From Prevotella sp. UBA2456 (GTDB taxonomy: Bacteria > Bacteroidota > Bacteroidia > Bacteroidales > Bacteroidaceae): 50,113 bases of DNA. How positions within the stretch are numbered: position 1 is the stretch's first letter; each line of letters starts with the position of its first letter. The position numbers and the translations under genes were made by a program. The stretch lies in contig DDPY01000038.1 in assembly GCA_002342415.1 (NCBI GenBank), positions 297 through 50,409 on the forward strand, in the 5' to 3' direction. Of this stretch, positions 15,652 to 23,631 are shown piece by piece. Below the pieces are notes generated by a model that saw nothing but the letters and a program-made list of their open reading frames with translations, did not search any database and was not told the DNA's origin.

Positions 15652-16962
15652 ATGCAACAATCTAATTATTTTAATCCAGAATTCGAGACCATGAGCCGCG
15701 AGCAGATTGAGGCACTCCAGTTGGAGCGTCTTCAGAAGACAGTCCGCCACTGCATGAAAAACGAGTTCTACCAGAAAAAGTTCAAAGAAGCAGGCATCAC
15801 GCCTGATGACATCAAGAGCCTGAAGGACGTGCGAAAGCTGCCCTTCACCACGAAGCAAGACCTGCGCGACACCTACCCCTTCGGCATGTCGTGTGTACCT
15901 CTGAGAGACTGTGTCCGCCTACACTCCTCGTCGGGCACCACAGGTAATCCCACCGTCATCCTGCACACACAGAAGGACCTGGACGAGTGGGCCAATCAGG
16001 TAGCCCGCAACCTGTGGATGGTGGGCTGCCGTCCCGAGGATGTGTTCCAGAACACTTCCGGCTACGGTATGTTCACGGGTGGACTGGGGTTCCAGTATGG
16101 TGCCGAGCGCTTAGGCATGCTCACCATTCCTGCTGCTGCCGGCAACACACTGCGACAGATCAAGTTCATCAAGGATTTTGGCACCACAGTCATCCATGCC
16201 ATTCCCTCCTACGTTACCCGACTCTACGAGGTGATGCAGCAGACGGGTGTCAATCCCCGCAAAGACACTAAATTGAAGGTACTTGCCATCGGTGCCGAAC
16301 CCCATTCGGAGGAGCAGCGCCAACGCATCGAGCAGATGATGGGTGTCAAGGCCTACAACTCGTTCGGCATGTCTGAGATGTGCGGCCCTGGTGTCGGCTT
16401 CGAGTGCCCCGAGCAGAACGGTCTGCACTTCTGGGAAGACTACTACATCGTAGAGATTGTAGACCCCGAGACATTAGAGCCGGTGCCCGATGGTGAGATT
16501 GGCGAACTGGTGCTCACCTCGCTCTGCCGTGAGGCCATGCCCCTGCTGCGCTACCGCACCCGCGACCTCACGCGTGTGCTGGGTCGCACCTGTCCCTGTG
16601 GCCGCAACCACGTACGTATTGACCGTATGAAGGGCCGTTCGGACGATATGATGGTGCTGCGCGGTGTCAACATCTTCCCCATCCAGATTGAGAAGATCCT
16701 GATGCAGTTCCCTGAGCTGGGCAACAACTACCTCATCACCCTGGTGACCCGTGAGGACAATGACTTCATGAACCTCGATGTGGAACTGGCACAGCCTACT
16801 GATGACTATGCAGCCCTGCAGGCTCTGGAGCGCGAAATCAAGCGTCGTCTGAAGGACGAGATTCTGCTCACGCCTAACATCCGCCTCGTGCCTCAGGGCA
16901 CGCTGCCCGTCAGCGAGGGCAAGGCCGTCCGCGTGGTTGACAAGCGCAAGGTTTACCAATAG
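15652..16962 (+). CDS. paaK: phenylacetate-CoA ligase, second copy
   Basis: This 436-residue paralogue of the preceding gene has SSSGTTGNPTV (about 92-102), GYGMFTGGLGFQYG, FGMSEMCGPG, CPCGRNHVRID and SDDMMVLRGVNIFPIQIE. The two share layout and length but differ along the whole chain, so this is not a recent duplication. They may have different aryl substrates, such as phenylacetate and indoleacetate (inferred). Confidence 0.93.
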   Translation: MQQSNYFNPEFETMSREQIEALQLERLQKTVRHCMKNEFYQKKFKEAGITPDDIKSLKDVRKLPFTTKQDLRDTYPFGMSCVPLRDCVRLHSSSGTTGNPTVILHTQKDLDEWANQVARNLWMVGCRPEDVFQNTSGYGMFTGGLGFQYGAERLGMLTIPAAAGNTLRQIKFIKDFGTTVIHAIPSYVTRLYEVMQQTGVNPRKDTKLKVLAIGAEPHSEEQRQRIEQMMGVKAYNSFGMSEMCGPGVGFECPEQNGLHFWEDYYIVEIVDPETLEPVPDGEIGELVLTSLCREAMPLLRYRTRDLTRVLGRTCPCGRNHVRIDRMKGRSDDMMVLRGVNIFPIQIEKILMQFPELGNNYLITLVTREDNDFMNLDVELAQPTDDYAALQALEREIKRRLKDEILLTPNIRLVPQGTLPVSEGKAVRVVDKRKVYQ

Positions 16963-17026
16963 ATAATAGCTAAATAGCTAAATCGAAAATAAAATAGTAA
17001 ATAGTAAATCGTTAAATAGTAAATAT
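16963..17026. repeat. intercistronic spacer made of TAAATAGTAAAT words, second copy
   Basis: The 68-bp spacer before the ACT gene contains the 38-bp segment 16975-17012, nearly identical to 14280-14316 in the spacer before the first paaK. Confidence 0.85.
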
Positions 17027-17030
17027 CATT

Positions 17031-17459
17031 ATGACTATCAATCAACTTTCCATCTTCATCGAGAACCGCTCGGGTACGCTCATCAAGGTGCTCCAGATTC
17101 TCAAGCAGGCCAACATCCAGATTGTGGCCTCCACCATTGCAGACACTGCAGAGTATGGCATCTATCGCCTCATCTGTTCAGAGCCCCTTCGCGCCTACGA
17201 AGAGCTGAAGAAGGGCGGCGTGGCCGTGGCCCAGAGCAATGTCTTCGCCCTTGAGCTCGATGACGAGCCTGGACGCGCTGCCGATGCCGTGGCCACCTTC
17301 TCGGAGGCAGGCATCAGCATTGCCTATATGTACACCTTCCTGCTTCGCGGCAAGGGCATCATGGTGTTCCGCACGGAGAATGCCGAGGAGGCCGAGAAGG
17401 TAATCCTCCAGAACAAGCTGCGCTACATCGACGAACCCGACCTGTCGAAGCTGGTGTAA
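17031..17459 (+). CDS. tandem ACT-domain amino-acid-sensing protein
   Basis: This 142-residue protein is made of two ACT domains: residues 1-70 (MTINQLSIFIENRSGTLIKV) and 71-140 (NVFALELDDEPGRAADAVAT). ACT domains bind amino acids and regulate enzymes. Stand-alone tandem ACT proteins next to phenylacetate-CoA ligase and IOR genes are a recurring arrangement in anaerobes. It is last in the operon, just before the terminator at 17485-17518, and is a likely sensor of the aromatic amino acid made or used here (inferred). Confidence 0.9.
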   Translation: MTINQLSIFIENRSGTLIKVLQILKQANIQIVASTIADTAEYGIYRLICSEPLRAYEELKKGGVAVAQSNVFALELDDEPGRAADAVATFSEAGISIAYMYTFLLRGKGIMVFRTENAEEAEKVILQNKLRYIDEPDLSKLV

Positions 17460-17479
17460 GCACTATCTGTGACAAGTAT

Positions 17480-17890
17480 CTATAGGGGGCGGTCAGCATC
17501 GATGACCGCTCCCTTTTTGCGATAGCCGCTGGAGGTGAAGACGGCGAGCAGCCGGCCCATCTCGTCGGTGACGCGAATCTCGGCATACGGCATCTTGGGG
17601 TGGTCTACCAACTCGCGAGCCTCAGCATATACATAGCCCTCGCTGACATTGGCCACGAAGGTAATATTGGCCGAAGTACCCAATGTGAGTACCAAGTGGC
17701 TGTTGAAAGCGGCCGCACAAGCCAAATCGGCCAAGGTGAAGAGTGCTCCACCCTGACAGACCCCACCGCCGTTCAGGTGCTCTGGGGTTACCAACATCCG
17801 TGCACGGGCATATCCTTCCTTCACATCCAGCAGTTCTACACCAGCCAGAGCTGCAAACCTGTCGCGTTTGAAAAAATCTTTCAGTGTCAT
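17480..17890 (-). CDS. PaaI-family hotdog thioesterase
   Basis: This 136-residue single hotdog-domain protein begins MTLKDFFKRDRFAALAGVEL. It has the PaaI motif HLNGGGVCQGGALFTLADLACA (Asn near residue 44, Gly-rich turn, Asp in LAD) and ANITFVANVSEG. PaaI enzymes hydrolyse phenylacetyl-CoA-type thioesters. It converges on the arylacetate operon, so it could release arylacetate from the CoA ester or keep the CoA pool free. The start at 17890 fits the family; a longer frame upstream is unlikely. Its last codons overlap the operon terminator. The upstream -7 box is weak. Confidence 0.88.
   Translation of the reverse strand: MTLKDFFKRDRFAALAGVELLDVKEGYARARMLVTPEHLNGGGVCQGGALFTLADLACAAAFNSHLVLTLGTSANITFVANVSEGYVYAEARELVDHPKMPYAEIRVTDEMGRLLAVFTSSGYRKKGAVIDADRPL
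17485..17518 (+). terminator. intrinsic terminator of the arylacetate operon
   Basis: GGGGGCGGTCA (17485-17495) pairs with TGACCGCTCCC (17503-17513), followed by TTTTT. It lies within the last codons of the convergent thioesterase gene. Confidence 0.88.
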
Positions 17891-17964
17891 CTTCTGTTCG
17901 TCTATTTTAGTCAGGGTGCGAAGGTACGAATAATTTGCGACACCGCCAAAAAACATCAAATATA

Positions 17965-17996
17965 TTTGGCTGTTAGGTAAAAAACATGTACCTTTG
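17965..17996 (+). promoter_or_regulatory. promoter of the thiamine operon
   Basis: TTTG at 17965-17968 and TACCTTTG at 17989-17996 with a 20-bp spacer. The transcript would start about 18000, just ahead of the TPP riboswitch. Confidence 0.82.
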
Positions 17997-18019
17997 CAGC
18001 CGATTTGAGCAAAATGCTC

Positions 18020-18096
18020 GTCTAGGGGTGCTCGCGGTTGCGGGCTGAGATGATACCCTTCTGAACCTGATACGGGTAATGCCGGCGTAGGGATGA
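18020..18096 (+). ncRNA. TPP (thi-box) riboswitch
   Basis: The thi-box core is present: GGGGTGC at the 5' side, GGGCTGAGATGATACCC (CTGAGA at 18045-18050), GAACCTGATACGGGTAATGCC, and GGCGTAGGGA closing P1. It precedes the TonB receptor gene by about 60 nt. A hairpin (CCTTATT 18126-18132 with AATAAGG 18142-18148) directly before the ATG may belong to the expression platform. High TPP should switch off the thiamine uptake operon. Confidence 0.96.
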
Positions 18097-18157
18097 AAGA
18101 GTAAGGATAATCGAAAACACAATCCCCTTATTTATTCATTTAATAAGGAAAAAAAGA

Positions 18158-20509
18158 ATGAGAAAACTCATGGTTTACTTGCTGTTGGGAGCCTCTGTAG
18201 GGGCTGTTGCAGCAGAGCGTAACGGACAGCGTGCCGAAGCTATCGACACACTGAAAAGTGTAGAACTGCAAGAGGTGCAGGTGACCTCGACACGTGCTAC
18301 GCAGAAGACCCCCGTGGCCTTCTCTGACATCAACCAACAGCAGCTGAAGGCCGTCAACTACGGACAGGACGTGCCCTACCTGCTGTCGCTGACCCCGTCG
18401 GTGACAATGACATCAGACGCAGGCAACGGCATCGGCTACACATCGCTACGCATCCGCGGTACTGACCCGTCGCGTATCAACATCACCGCCAACGGTGTGC
18501 CTATGAACGATGCCGAGAGTTCTACGCTTTTCTGGGTGAACATGGGCGACTTTGCATCGTCAGTGAAGTCGATGCAGATACAGCGCGGCGTGGGCACCTC
18601 GACCAACGGAGCCGGAGCATTCGGAGCCACGCTTAACATGCTGACAGAGAATGTAGGCATGCGCCCCTTTGCCGCCATCGACCTCAGCGGCGGTTCCTAC
18701 TACACCCACAAGGAGACGTTGCGCTTCGGCACGGGGCTCATCAACGAGCATTGGGGACTGCAGGGCCGCCTGTCAAACATCGGCTCGAAAGGCTATCTGG
18801 ACCGTGCTTCGACAAAGCTCAACTCCTACCTGCTGCAGGCAGGCTACTTCGGAGACAACACGGTGGTGAAGTTCATCACCTGGAACGGCATCGAGGAGAC
18901 CTACCACGCATGGAACTACACCTCGAAGTACGAGCAGAGCCTCTATGGCCGCAGGTACAACTCGTGCGGTGTCATGGCATTCGATGACAACGGCAATCCC
19001 ACCGGGTACTACGACGACCAGACAGACAACTACCACCAGCAGAACTACCAACTCATCTGGAACCAGCGCCTCACGGACGAACTGAACATGAGTGCCACTC
19101 TGCACTACACCAAAGGAAACGGCTACTACCAGCAGTTCCAGAGCAAGGCCACGCAGCAGCTGTACGGCACATCGTGGAAGACCTTCGGACTCAGCACCGA
19201 CGAGAGCGTACAGGAAGACTTAGTCGACCAGCAGAAGATGGACAACGACTTCTACGGCATCGTGGCCTCGCTCAACTATAACAACCACCGCAACCTGCAA
19301 GCCGTGCTGGGAGGCGGATGGAACCGCTACAGCGGCGACCAGTTCGGCCACATTGTCTGGGCCAAGCCTGGCATACAGACCACCGTGCCCGAGCCTGCCG
19401 CACTGACACCCGACTTCGAGTATTACCACAACCACTCGCGCAAGACCGACTTCAACATCTACGGTAAGGTGATCTACGACTTCATACGCGGGCTGAATGC
19501 CTACATCGACCTGCAATACCGCCACATCGGCTACAAGTTGCAAGACCCCACGGTGGCCTATGGCGTGAACCGCGACAAGCGCTACGTCATTGACAACCAC
19601 TACAACTTCTTCAACCCCAAATTCGGCATCAACTACGATATCACCCCGCAGCATAAAGTCTATGCCTCCTACGGCATCGGCCACAAAGAGCCCGTACGCA
19701 ACAACTTCATGCAGCAGATAGCCAACCCCGACCGCCCCGATGTCGTGGCCAAGGCCGAACGGCTGAACGACTTGGAGGCCGGCTATAAGTATCAGAGCAA
19801 AAACTTCTCGGCAGGAGCCAACTTCTACTGGATGGCCTACAAGGACCAGCTGGTATTAACAGGAGAGCTGAATGCCATTGGCGAGGCACTGACCAAGAAC
19901 CTCGACAAGAGCTACCGCTTAGGTATAGAGCTCGAGGCCGCATGGCAACCCGTCGACTGGCTGCGCTGGGATGCCAATGCCACATGGAGCCGCAATCGCG
20001 TGAAAGACATGATAGTGACGCTCACCGACGGCACCAATGTCAACCTGGGCACACAGCCGCTGGCCTTCTCGCCTGACTTCATCCTAAACAACATCCTCAC
20101 CTTTACCTGGCGCGGACTTAAGGCCAGCATTCAGAGCCAGTATGTCAGCGACCAGTATCTGACCAACACCGGATTCAAGACCATGGAGTGCAAGGATGCC
20201 TGGACCGACGATGCCAACACCACGCACGAGACACTGTTGCTGAAGTCACACTTCACCACGAATGTCGACCTCTCCTATACCTTTGCCCTGAAACCATGTG
20301 GCATCAAGGAGGCCACCGTAGGCATCACCCTCTACAACATCTTCTCGGCCAAGTATGACAACAACGGATGGGCTGCACCACAGTTGGTCAGCGACGGACA
20401 GGGCGGTGTGAAAGCCGTCAACGAGTGGGGCCTGCGCGACCAGGGTGCCGCCGGATTCGCTCCTTCGGCTCCATTCAATATGATGGCACACCTGTCGGTG
20501 AATTTTTAG
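18158..20509 (+). CDS. TonB-dependent outer-membrane receptor for thiamine (riboswitch-controlled)
   Basis: This 783-residue protein has a signal peptide (MRKLMVYLLLGASVGAVAA), a TonB-box-like region (VELQEVQVTSTRATQ), a plug domain (LRIRGTDPSRINITANGVPMNDAE), and a beta barrel ending in an aromatic residue (MMAHLSVNF). It lacks the N-terminal carboxypeptidase-like domain of SusC proteins. The TPP riboswitch ahead of it and the PnuT and thiamine pyrophosphokinase genes behind it identify thiamine, or a thiamine precursor, as the probable cargo. Confidence 0.92.
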   Translation: MRKLMVYLLLGASVGAVAAERNGQRAEAIDTLKSVELQEVQVTSTRATQKTPVAFSDINQQQLKAVNYGQDVPYLLSLTPSVTMTSDAGNGIGYTSLRIRGTDPSRINITANGVPMNDAESSTLFWVNMGDFASSVKSMQIQRGVGTSTNGAGAFGATLNMLTENVGMRPFAAIDLSGGSYYTHKETLRFGTGLINEHWGLQGRLSNIGSKGYLDRASTKLNSYLLQAGYFGDNTVVKFITWNGIEETYHAWNYTSKYEQSLYGRRYNSCGVMAFDDNGNPTGYYDDQTDNYHQQNYQLIWNQRLTDELNMSATLHYTKGNGYYQQFQSKATQQLYGTSWKTFGLSTDESVQEDLVDQQKMDNDFYGIVASLNYNNHRNLQAVLGGGWNRYSGDQFGHIVWAKPGIQTTVPEPAALTPDFEYYHNHSRKTDFNIYGKVIYDFIRGLNAYIDLQYRHIGYKLQDPTVAYGVNRDKRYVIDNHYNFFNPKFGINYDITPQHKVYASYGIGHKEPVRNNFMQQIANPDRPDVVAKAERLNDLEAGYKYQSKNFSAGANFYWMAYKDQLVLTGELNAIGEALTKNLDKSYRLGIELEAAWQPVDWLRWDANATWSRNRVKDMIVTLTDGTNVNLGTQPLAFSPDFILNNILTFTWRGLKASIQSQYVSDQYLTNTGFKTMECKDAWTDDANTTHETLLLKSHFTTNVDLSYTFALKPCGIKEATVGITLYNIFSAKYDNNGWAAPQLVSDGQGGVKAVNEWGLRDQGAAGFAPSAPFNMMAHLSVNF

Positions 20510-20543
20510 AGGTAAGAAGTAAGAGGTGAGAGGTAAGAGAAGG
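20510..20543. repeat. GAGGTAAGA word repeat between TonB receptor and pnuT
   Basis: Head-to-tail AGAGGTAAG, AAGTAAG and AGAGGTGAG words fill the spacer. They are related to 11556-11576. Confidence 0.7.
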
Positions 20544-20544
20544 T

Positions 20545-21132
20545 ATGGAGTTTCTGACGGTACATTGGCTTGACATACTGACCACGATACTCGGGCTGGC
20601 ATACATCTGGCTCGAGTATCGGGCCAGCATTGCCTTGTGGTTCATCGGCATCGTGATGCCGGCACTGGATATCTACCTCTACTGGAGCCACGGACTCTAT
20701 GGTGATGCGGGCATGGCCTGCTACTACACCATCGCAGCCATCTATGGATACATCGTATGGAAATGGGGCAAGGGCAAAGGCGAGAAACAGGAGCTGCCCA
20801 TCACCCACATGCCCCTCCGGCTGTATCTGCCTGTCACGGTATTCTTCTTCGTGGCCTGGGCTGCCACCTATTATATATTAGTCACCTGGACCAACTCCAC
20901 CGTTCCCGTGCTCGACTCGTTCACCAATGCCCTCTCGTTCGTCGGACTGTGGGCCCTGGCGCGCAAATACATCGAACAGTGGTGGTTCTGGATTCTGGTC
21001 GATATCGTCTGCTGCATACTCTATGTGCAGAAGGGCATCCCCTTCAAGGCAGGCCTTTACGGCCTCTATGTGGTCATAGCCATTGCAGGCTACTTCAAGT
21101 GGAAGGAAATGAGCGAAAAAAATGAGGAATGA
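20545..21132 (+). CDS. pnuT: PnuC-family inner-membrane permease, thiamine type
   Basis: This 195-residue membrane protein has about seven hydrophobic segments and PnuC-family marks (ILGLAYIWLEYRAS near the N terminus, YYTIAAIYGYIVWKWGKG, IPFKAGLYGLYVVIAIAGYFKWK at the C terminus). PnuC proteins let vitamins diffuse in, to be trapped by phosphorylation. With a TPP riboswitch and a pyrophosphokinase in the same operon, the substrate is thiamine (PnuT type). Confidence 0.9.
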   Translation: MEFLTVHWLDILTTILGLAYIWLEYRASIALWFIGIVMPALDIYLYWSHGLYGDAGMACYYTIAAIYGYIVWKWGKGKGEKQELPITHMPLRLYLPVTVFFFVAWAATYYILVTWTNSTVPVLDSFTNALSFVGLWALARKYIEQWWFWILVDIVCCILYVQKGIPFKAGLYGLYVVIAIAGYFKWKEMSEKNEE

Positions 21133-21160
21133 AAAATGGAAATGAGAAATGAGCAATGTC
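21120..21160. repeat. AATGAGAAATGAG word repeat across the pnuT-TPK junction
   Basis: Words of the type GAATGAAAAATGGAAATGAG span the stop of pnuT and the first codons of the pyrophosphokinase gene, creating several possible start codons. The inverse word (ATTCCTCATTTCTCATT) lies after the kinase gene at 21770-21788. Confidence 0.65.
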
Positions 21161-21750
21161 TTGACAATTTCGAGGCCGTCATCCTGGCCAATGGCGGTTA
21201 TCCCGTCCACGAAGTGCCGTTGAATATTTTGCAGCATACCAGCCATGTAGTGGCCTGCGACGGTGCTGTCAGTCACTATCCGCAGGCTGAAATCATCGTA
21301 GGCGACGGTGACTCGGTGCCCGAGGCATTCCGCAACCGCCTTATCCAGATAGACGAGCAGGAAGACAACGACCTGACCAAAGCCACCCGCTACTGTCTCC
21401 ATCAAGGGTGGCACCGCATCGCCTACCTCGCGGCTACCGGCATGCGCGAAGACCATACCTTAGGCAATATCGCCTTGCTCATGCGATACTATCGTGACAT
21501 GGATGTCGAGGGCATCATGGCTACCGACTACGGCATCTTCACCCCCGCCAAGGGAGACCGCACCTTCCTGTCGAAGCCCGGCCAGCAGGTCAGCATCTTC
21601 AACTTCGGCAGCACCCGCATCAGTTCGGAAGGACTGAAATGGAACTCCTATGCCTACCGCGAACTCTGGCAGGGCACCCTCAACGAGGCCCTCGCCGACC
21701 AGTTCACCCTCCGTGCCGACGGCTACTATATGGTCTACCAGACCTATTGA
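21136..21750 (+). CDS. thiamine pyrophosphokinase
   Basis: This 204-residue enzyme converts thiamine to TPP with ATP and traps imported vitamin. Family motifs: VVACDGAVSHY, the metal/phosphate loop EIIVGDGDSVPE, QEDNDLTKATRYC, and the C-terminal thiamine-binding domain (GQQVSIFNFGSTRISSEGLKW). The first codons lie in a word repeat with in-frame ATGs at 21136 and 21142, so the exact start is uncertain. It is the third gene of the TPP-riboswitch operon. Confidence 0.92.
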   Translation: MEMRNEQCLDNFEAVILANGGYPVHEVPLNILQHTSHVVACDGAVSHYPQAEIIVGDGDSVPEAFRNRLIQIDEQEDNDLTKATRYCLHQGWHRIAYLAATGMREDHTLGNIALLMRYYRDMDVEGIMATDYGIFTPAKGDRTFLSKPGQQVSIFNFGSTRISSEGLKWNSYAYRELWQGTLNEALADQFTLRADGYYMVYQTY

Positions 21751-21796
21751 AGAAAAATTTCTCTTTCTGCATTCCTCATTTCTCATTTATATTTCG

Positions 21797-21804
21797 TACC
21801 TTTG
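21797..21804 (+). promoter_or_regulatory. -7 box of the argS promoter
   Basis: TACCTTTG, 20 nt before the argS ATG. The -33 region is taken up by the TCATTTCTCATT word repeat and shows no clear TTTG. Confidence 0.55.
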
Positions 21805-21824
21805 CAGCCAATAACTGTAAGAGT

Positions 21825-23627
21825 ATGATGATTGAACAACAAATAATGGCGGCAGCACAGGCTGCTGTGAAGGCACTTTACGGGCAGGATGTGCCCGAGA
21901 AGATGGTTCAGCTGCAGAAGACGCGCAGCGAGTTTGAGGGTAGCCTCACCCTCGTGGTGTTCCCCTTTGTTAAGATGGCCCGCAAGAGCCCTGAGCAGAC
22001 GGGCCAGGAGTTGGGCGAATACTTAGTAGCCAACTGCCCGGCCGTCAGCAAGTATAATGTGGTGAAGGGATTCCTCAACCTGAGCATTGCCGACGAGGCA
22101 TGGCTTCAGTTGCTGGCAGCCATCGATGCCGACCCGCACTATGGTGAGCAGTCCGCTCACGAGGATTCTCCCCTCGTGATGATTGAGTACAGCAGCCCCA
22201 ATACCAACAAGCCCCTGCACCTGGGTCATGTTCGCAACAACCTGCTCGGCTGGTCGCTGGCTCAGATTATGCAGGCCAATGGCAACCGCGTGGTGAAGAC
22301 CAACATCGTCAACGACCGTGGTATCCACATCTGCAAGTCAATGCTGGCATGGCTGAAGTGGGGCAACGGTGAGACGCCGGAAAGCTCAGGCAAGAAGGGC
22401 GACCACCTCATTGGCGACTACTACGTGGCCTTCGACAAGCACTACCGCGAGCAGGTCAAGGAGCTTGTTGCACAGGGTATGGACGAGGAGCAGGCCAAGC
22501 AGGAGGCTCCCCTCATCAAGGAGGCCCACGAGATGCTGGTGAAGTGGGAGCAGGGCGATGCCGAGGTGCGTGCCCTGTGGGAGAAGATGAACAGCTGGGT
22601 ATATGCCGGCTTCGACGAGACCTACCAGAAGATGGGTGTCTCCTTTGACAAGATATACTATGAGAGCCAGACCTATCTGAAGGGTAAGGCCAAGGTGGAG
22701 GAGGGCCTGCAGAAAGGACTCTTCGAGCGCCATGATGACGGCTCCGTATGGGCCGACCTCACCAACGAGGGACTCGACCAGAAGCTGTTGCTGCGCTCCG
22801 ACGGCACCTCGGTCTATATGACCCAGGACATCGGCACCGCCGAGATGCGCTTCCAGGACTATCCCATCGACAAGATGATCTATGTGGTAGGCAACGAGCA
22901 GAACTACCACTTCCAGGTGCTCTCCATCCTGCTCGACCGCCTCGGATTCAAGTGGGGCAAGGAGCTGGTACACTTCAGCTATGGCATGGTGGAGCTGCCT
23001 AATGGCAAGATGAAGTCGCGCGAAGGTACGGTGGTCGATGCCGACGACCTGATGCAGCTGATGGTGGAAGATGCCCGCCGCGTCAGTGACGAGGCAGGCA
23101 AGAATGCCGACATGAGCGAAGCCGAGAAGCAGGAGATAGCCCGCATCGTAGGCATGGGAGCCCTGAAATACTTCATCCTCAAGGTGGATGCCCGCAAGAA
23201 CATGCTGTTTAACCCTGAGGAGTCTATCGACTTCAACGGCAACACAGGCCCCTTCATCCAGTACACCCATGCCCGCATCCGCTCCATCCTCCGTAAAGCC
23301 AGCCAAACTAGTGGGACTAGTCTAACTAGTTCAACTAGTTTAACTAGTTGCACTAGCCTATCTGCCAAAGAGGTCGAGCTCATCCAGAAGATGTCGGAAT
23401 ATGGTGCTGCCGTCGAGCAGGCTGGCAAGGACTATTCACCCAGTGGCATTGCCAACTACTGCTACGAGCTGACCAAGGTGTTCAACCAGTTCTACCACGA
23501 CTACTCCATCCTCAACGAGGAGGACGAGGGCAAGAAGCAGACGCGTCTGGTCATTGCCCGCAACGTGGCTAAAATCCTGAAGAACGGAATGGCTCTCTTG
23601 GGCATCGAGGTCCCCGAGCGAATGTAG
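21825..23627 (+). CDS. argS: arginyl-tRNA synthetase with a repeat-encoded insertion
   Basis: This 600-residue class I synthetase charges tRNA-Arg. Residues about 1-90 are the Arg-tRNA N-terminal domain. The HIGH-type motif is in SSPNTNKPLHLGHVRNN (about 123-140), GKMKSREGTVVDADDL takes the place of KMSKS (about 394), and a DALR anticodon-binding domain closes the protein. Between the catalytic domain (ARIRSILRKAS) and the DALR domain sits a Thr-Ser-X repeat (about 494-512) encoded by a 9-bp DNA repeat. The ATG at 21825 (MMIEQQIM) is chosen over the long upstream frame, which runs through the previous gene. The gene should be essential, so the insert is presumably tolerated. Confidence 0.96.
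   Translation: MMIEQQIMAAAQAAVKALYGQDVPEKMVQLQKTRSEFEGSLTLVVFPFVKMARKSPEQTGQELGEYLVANCPAVSKYNVVKGFLNLSIADEAWLQLLAAIDADPHYGEQSAHEDSPLVMIEYSSPNTNKPLHLGHVRNNLLGWSLAQIMQANGNRVVKTNIVNDRGIHICKSMLAWLKWGNGETPESSGKKGDHLIGDYYVAFDKHYREQVKELVAQGMDEEQAKQEAPLIKEAHEMLVKWEQGDAEVRALWEKMNSWVYAGFDETYQKMGVSFDKIYYESQTYLKGKAKVEEGLQKGLFERHDDGSVWADLTNEGLDQKLLLRSDGTSVYMTQDIGTAEMRFQDYPIDKMIYVVGNEQNYHFQVLSILLDRLGFKWGKELVHFSYGMVELPNGKMKSREGTVVDADDLMQLMVEDARRVSDEAGKNADMSEAEKQEIARIVGMGALKYFILKVDARKNMLFNPEESIDFNGNTGPFIQYTHARIRSILRKASQTSGTSLTSSTSLTSCTSLSAKEVELIQKMSEYGAAVEQAGKDYSPSGIANYCYELTKVFNQFYHDYSILNEEDEGKKQTRLVIARNVAKILKNGMALLGIEVPERM
23307..23360. repeat. in-gene 9-bp repeat ACTAGTnnn x6 inside argS
   Basis: ACTAGT recurs every 9 bp from 23307 to 23343, and the sixth copy (23352) reads ACTAGC. 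The third codon of each unit varies (GGG, CTA, TCA, TTA, TGC). The palindromic hexamer is kept while the other three bases drift. The period keeps the reading frame. Confidence 0.95.
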
Positions 23628-23631
23628 TCAC

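Noticed and set aside
21639..21824. N-terminal extension of argS
   Set aside because: It overlaps the thiamine pyrophosphokinase gene and the argS -7 box; the conserved ArgRS start is at 21825.
22386..23306. 306-codon open frame antisense to argS
   Set aside because: Low-complexity hydrophobic composition without family motifs, inside a certain gene.
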